Source of the DNA: Arthrobacter sp. StoSoilB5 | Lineage (GTDB): Bacteria; Actinomycetota; Actinomycetes; Actinomycetales; Micrococcaceae | Reading direction: 5' to 3' | Assembly (NCBI RefSeq): GCF_019977235.1 | Contig: NZ_AP024646.1 | Coordinates: forward strand, 2,356,001-2,420,000 | DNA length: 64,000 bases | Part shown: positions 61,963-64,000 of the stretch, piece by piece | Layout of the letters: each line of letters starts with the position of its first letter | Numbering within the stretch: the first letter of the stretch is position 1 | Notes under the pieces: generated by a model | The model's database searches: none | What the model was told of the DNA's origin: nothing | Seen by the model: only the letters and a program-made list of their open reading frames with translations | Translations under genes and position numbers: made by a program

Positions 61963-62850
61963 TTAATGGACGGGATTTGTTGTCGGTTGCGGTGCGACGG
62001 GGCCGTCCTCGGTCAGCAGAGGGGACTCCGGAGCCGGGGACTTCGGTTTCTTGACGTTGCGGTTGGTCAGCCGGCGCGCCGTCAGAGAAACGAGCACGTT
62101 TGTGAGGATGTAGATGAGAGCGACGGCCAAGTAGATCTGCAAGCCATATCTGTTGCCGTAGAACTCGACCAGTGAGCGTCCGCTGCGCAGCAGTTCGGCG
62201 TACCCGATGACGTAACCGATGGATGTGTCCTTGAGAAGAATCACCAGCTGGCTTACCAGCAGGGGAGTCATGGCCGGGATCGCCTGAGGCATGAGGATGC
62301 GGAAGAGAATCTGCAGGGGGCGCATTCCCATTGCCAGCGCAGCTTCGGTTTGACCTCTTCCGATGGACTCGATTCCAGCCCTGATGATTTCGCAAATCAC
62401 GGCTGAGTTGTACACCACCAGTGCCATCACGACCATCGTGAGTACGTTAAGTTCGATACCGATCTGCGGCAATCCGAGCGCAGCGAACAGCATGAGGAGC
62501 AAAAGCGGGACGCCCCTGAAGCCTTCCACGAGAATGGAGGCACTGATGCTGAGTGCGCGGCGTGAGGAGAGCCGCATTGCCGCCAGGAGGGCACCAACGA
62601 TGAGTGCAAATACCATGCCTAACAGCGCTGCCTGAAGGGTTGCCAGCAGCGCTCTGCCGAGCGTCTGCGGAACCCCGGAAGCCGGGTCCAAAAGGATGGC
62701 CCATCGCTGTCCTTCGAGCTGACCCTTGGACTCCAGTCTCATCACGATGATGACGAGCACTAGTGCCAATAGAGTGCCAGCGATCATACTGGCTATGCGC
62801 GAGGTTCTACGGCCACGCGGCCCCAGCCGGTCAAACAGTACGGAACTCAT
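61963..62850 (-). CDS. gluD: Glutamate-type amino-acid ABC permease (GluD-like)
   Basis: ATG 62850 overlaps the previous stop (ATGA); 295 residues. Membrane segments and the permease loop EAALAMGMRPLQILFRILMPQAIPAMTPLL. C-terminal hydrophilic tail rich in Pro, as in actinobacterial GluD. No ATPase gene (gluA) is in view; it may lie beyond the window. Confidence 0.88.
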   Translation of the reverse strand: MSSVLFDRLGPRGRRTSRIASMIAGTLLALVLVIIVMRLESKGQLEGQRWAILLDPASGVPQTLGRALLATLQAALLGMVFALIVGALLAAMRLSSRRALSISASILVEGFRGVPLLLLMLFAALGLPQIGIELNVLTMVVMALVVYNSAVICEIIRAGIESIGRGQTEAALAMGMRPLQILFRILMPQAIPAMTPLLVSQLVILLKDTSIGYVIGYAELLRSGRSLVEFYGNRYGLQIYLAVALIYILTNVLVSLTARRLTNRNVKKPKSPAPESPLLTEDGPVAPQPTTNPVH

Positions 62851-63497
62851 CGGGCTACCGCCAGTTTTCTTTCCAGGATCCGGAATATCTGTCCGGAGCT
62901 CAATGTGATGATCAGGTATGCTGCGGCGATCCACATCAGGGCCGCCACGACAGCTCCCGGCTCCTGGAAGTTGATGCGCTGGCCGGCTGCTGTCAGCTCG
63001 GTTACACCGAAGGCAGCTGCAATGGAGGAGTTCTTTACCAGAGCTATCCATACGTTCGCCATGGGCGGGACAACCGCCCGGACAGCCTGGGGAAGAATCA
63101 CCAGACCCATGCTGGGTCCGAAGGTGAGCCCCAAGGCTCGCGCCGCTTCGGCCTGCCCGACGCCGATGGTGTTGACCCCGGCCCGGATAGCCTCGGAAAC
63201 GAAGGCGCCCGTGTAGATGCCAAGGGAGGCAACGGCGGTTGCCGTGTAGTTTGGAAGGGCCAGATCAACCTGCGGCAAGACGAAGACGATGATAAAGAAC
63301 ACTACTGTCAACGGCGTGTTCCTGATCGTTTCCACATAGAACGTTCCGGCCCGTTCCAAGGCTGGAACTGGACTCAGCCGTGACAGGCCCACCGCAAGTC
63401 CAAGGATCAGGGCGAGCCCGCCGCCGGCAAAGCTCAGAAGGAGAGTGCTTCCCAGCGCCTCCAGCAACAGGGAAGCATATTTCAGTGGGATGTCCAT
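62847..63497 (-). CDS. gluC: Glutamate-type amino-acid ABC permease (GluC-like)
   Basis: 216 residues; His/Glu-type permease with ETIRNTPLTVVFFIIVFVLPQ and the loop EAARALGLTFGPSMGLVILPQAVRAVVPPM. Coupled to gluD by ATGA. Confidence 0.9.
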   Translation of the reverse strand: MDIPLKYASLLLEALGSTLLLSFAGGGLALILGLAVGLSRLSPVPALERAGTFYVETIRNTPLTVVFFIIVFVLPQVDLALPNYTATAVASLGIYTGAFVSEAIRAGVNTIGVGQAEAARALGLTFGPSMGLVILPQAVRAVVPPMANVWIALVKNSSIAAAFGVTELTAAGQRINFQEPGAVVAALMWIAAAYLIITLSSGQIFRILERKLAVAR

Positions 63498-63515
63498 GAA
63501 CGGCGTCTCCGGTTC

Positions 63516-64000
63516 TTAGAACTGTCCCAGTACCGGAGGCTGCGGGGCGGGCCCGAGGATCTTTCCGGCTGTGGAGTCCCAGGCCTTGGCCCAGCCACCG
63601 TCCGAGAAGGCCTTCTTCAGCGCCTCGTTGGCGAAATCGGCAAGGTCCTGGCGGTCTTTGGCAATGCCGATGCCGTAGGGCTCCTTGGTGAACGCGACGT
63701 CCACAAGGTCAAAGGAATCCGGGTCAAGGCTCCGCAGGCCGGCGAGGATGGTGTTGTCAGTGGTGACAGCGTCGACTTGACCGTTTTTCAGGGCATCTGC
63801 GCACTTGGAGTAGGAGTCAAATGTTGTGACTTGGACTGTCGGGACAAGCTTGCGGATGTTGGTTGAGGACGCGGATCCTTCAACGGAGCAGGCTTTGTGC
63901 CCAGCAAGGTCATCAGGCCCCTTGATTCCGAGGGGGTTGCCCTTCTGGACCATAAGGCTTTGGCCCGCAATGTAGTACGGTCCGGCGAAGTTGATGACTT
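63516..64000 (-). CDS. gluB: Glutamate-type ABC solute-binding protein, 5' end outside window
   Basis: Minus-strand gene whose frame is open to the window edge (VINFAGPYYIAGQSLMVQKG at the visible start), so the N-terminus with its signal is outside. About 160 residues visible: SBP_bac_3 fold with DLAGHKACSVEGSASSTNI, VDAVTTDNTILAG and EPYGIGIAKDRQDLADFANEAL. Binding protein for the two permeases downstream. Confidence 0.92.
   Translation of the reverse strand, partial: VINFAGPYYIAGQSLMVQKGNPLGIKGPDDLAGHKACSVEGSASSTNIRKLVPTVQVTTFDSYSKCADALKNGQVDAVTTDNTILAGLRSLDPDSFDLVDVAFTKEPYGIGIAKDRQDLADFANEALKKAFSDGGWAKAWDSTAGKILGPAPQPPVLGQF

Noticed and set aside
1..64000. CRISPR array, rRNA operon or complete tRNA genes
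   Set aside because: No regularly spaced repeats or conserved RNA gene sequences were seen by eye.

Overview
The window reads as chromosome of a high-GC Gram-positive actinobacterium, most likely Micrococcales and Arthrobacter-like. This is inferred from the gene families (DUF4192, DeoR/LacI hybrid regulator, Msm-type sugar ABC genes, GluBCD amino-acid transporter) and from frequent GTG/TTG starts. No rRNA, complete tRNA or CRISPR array was seen.

Layout. (1) 1-4076 is a small defence island: the C-terminal part of a DUF6119-like protein, then a two-gene CBASS operon (HNH-SAVED effector Cap5 plus a CD-NTase with an AGS-C sensor domain). (2) 4150-5100 is a non-coding unit that recurs, diverged, at 31570-32525. 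Both copies have an intrinsic terminator, a tRNA-3'-end-like segment and two palindromes built from DnaA-box-like halves. (3) 5491-6872 is an IS256-family element. (4) 6931-31059 is a large locus for pectin/rhamnogalacturonan and uronate use. A minus-strand arm carries a PL11 rhamnogalacturonan lyase, two solute-binding lipoproteins, an alpha/alpha-toroid protein and a very short LacI-type regulator. A plus-strand arm carries a DeoR/LacI hybrid regulator, hydroxyacid dehydrogenase, acyltransferase-toroid fusion, binding protein, two permeases, a DUF624/YesL protein and a CE7 esterase. It continues with ManD, KdgK, fructuronate reductase, KDPG aldolase, UxaC and a second permease pair. Together these could cut the polymer outside the cell, import oligosaccharides, deacetylate them and convert uronates to pyruvate and glyceraldehyde-3-phosphate; no transporter ATPase is encoded here.

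(5) 32826-34470 holds a DUF4192 gene and a possible gene remnant. (6) 34467-44990 is an amine/polyamine module: succinate-semialdehyde-type dehydrogenase, flavin amine oxidase, PotABCD-type transporter, cupin protein and PuuR-like regulator. It is followed by decaying genes: a polysaccharide deacetylase fragment, a frameshifted deacetylase, and a frameshifted and truncated MmgE/PrpD gene. (7) 45126-54082 is a second glycan locus: two WbsX/GH99-like proteins that share an upstream motif, an AraC regulator, a second hydroxyacid dehydrogenase, a GH78 alpha-L-rhamnosidase and a LacI regulator.

(8) 54241-59377 holds a frameshifted VOC gene, a decayed minus-strand gene, a probable lipoprotein D-aminoacylase, a 63-bp near-perfect palindrome, and a DUF318 permease with its TIGR03943-type partner. 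(9) 59631-64000 is a nitrogen module: RpiR regulator with a 48-bp palindrome upstream, Glu/Leu/Phe/Val dehydrogenase, and a glutamate-type ABC importer whose binding-protein gene runs off the window.

All family names come from recognising motifs by eye. No database search was run.
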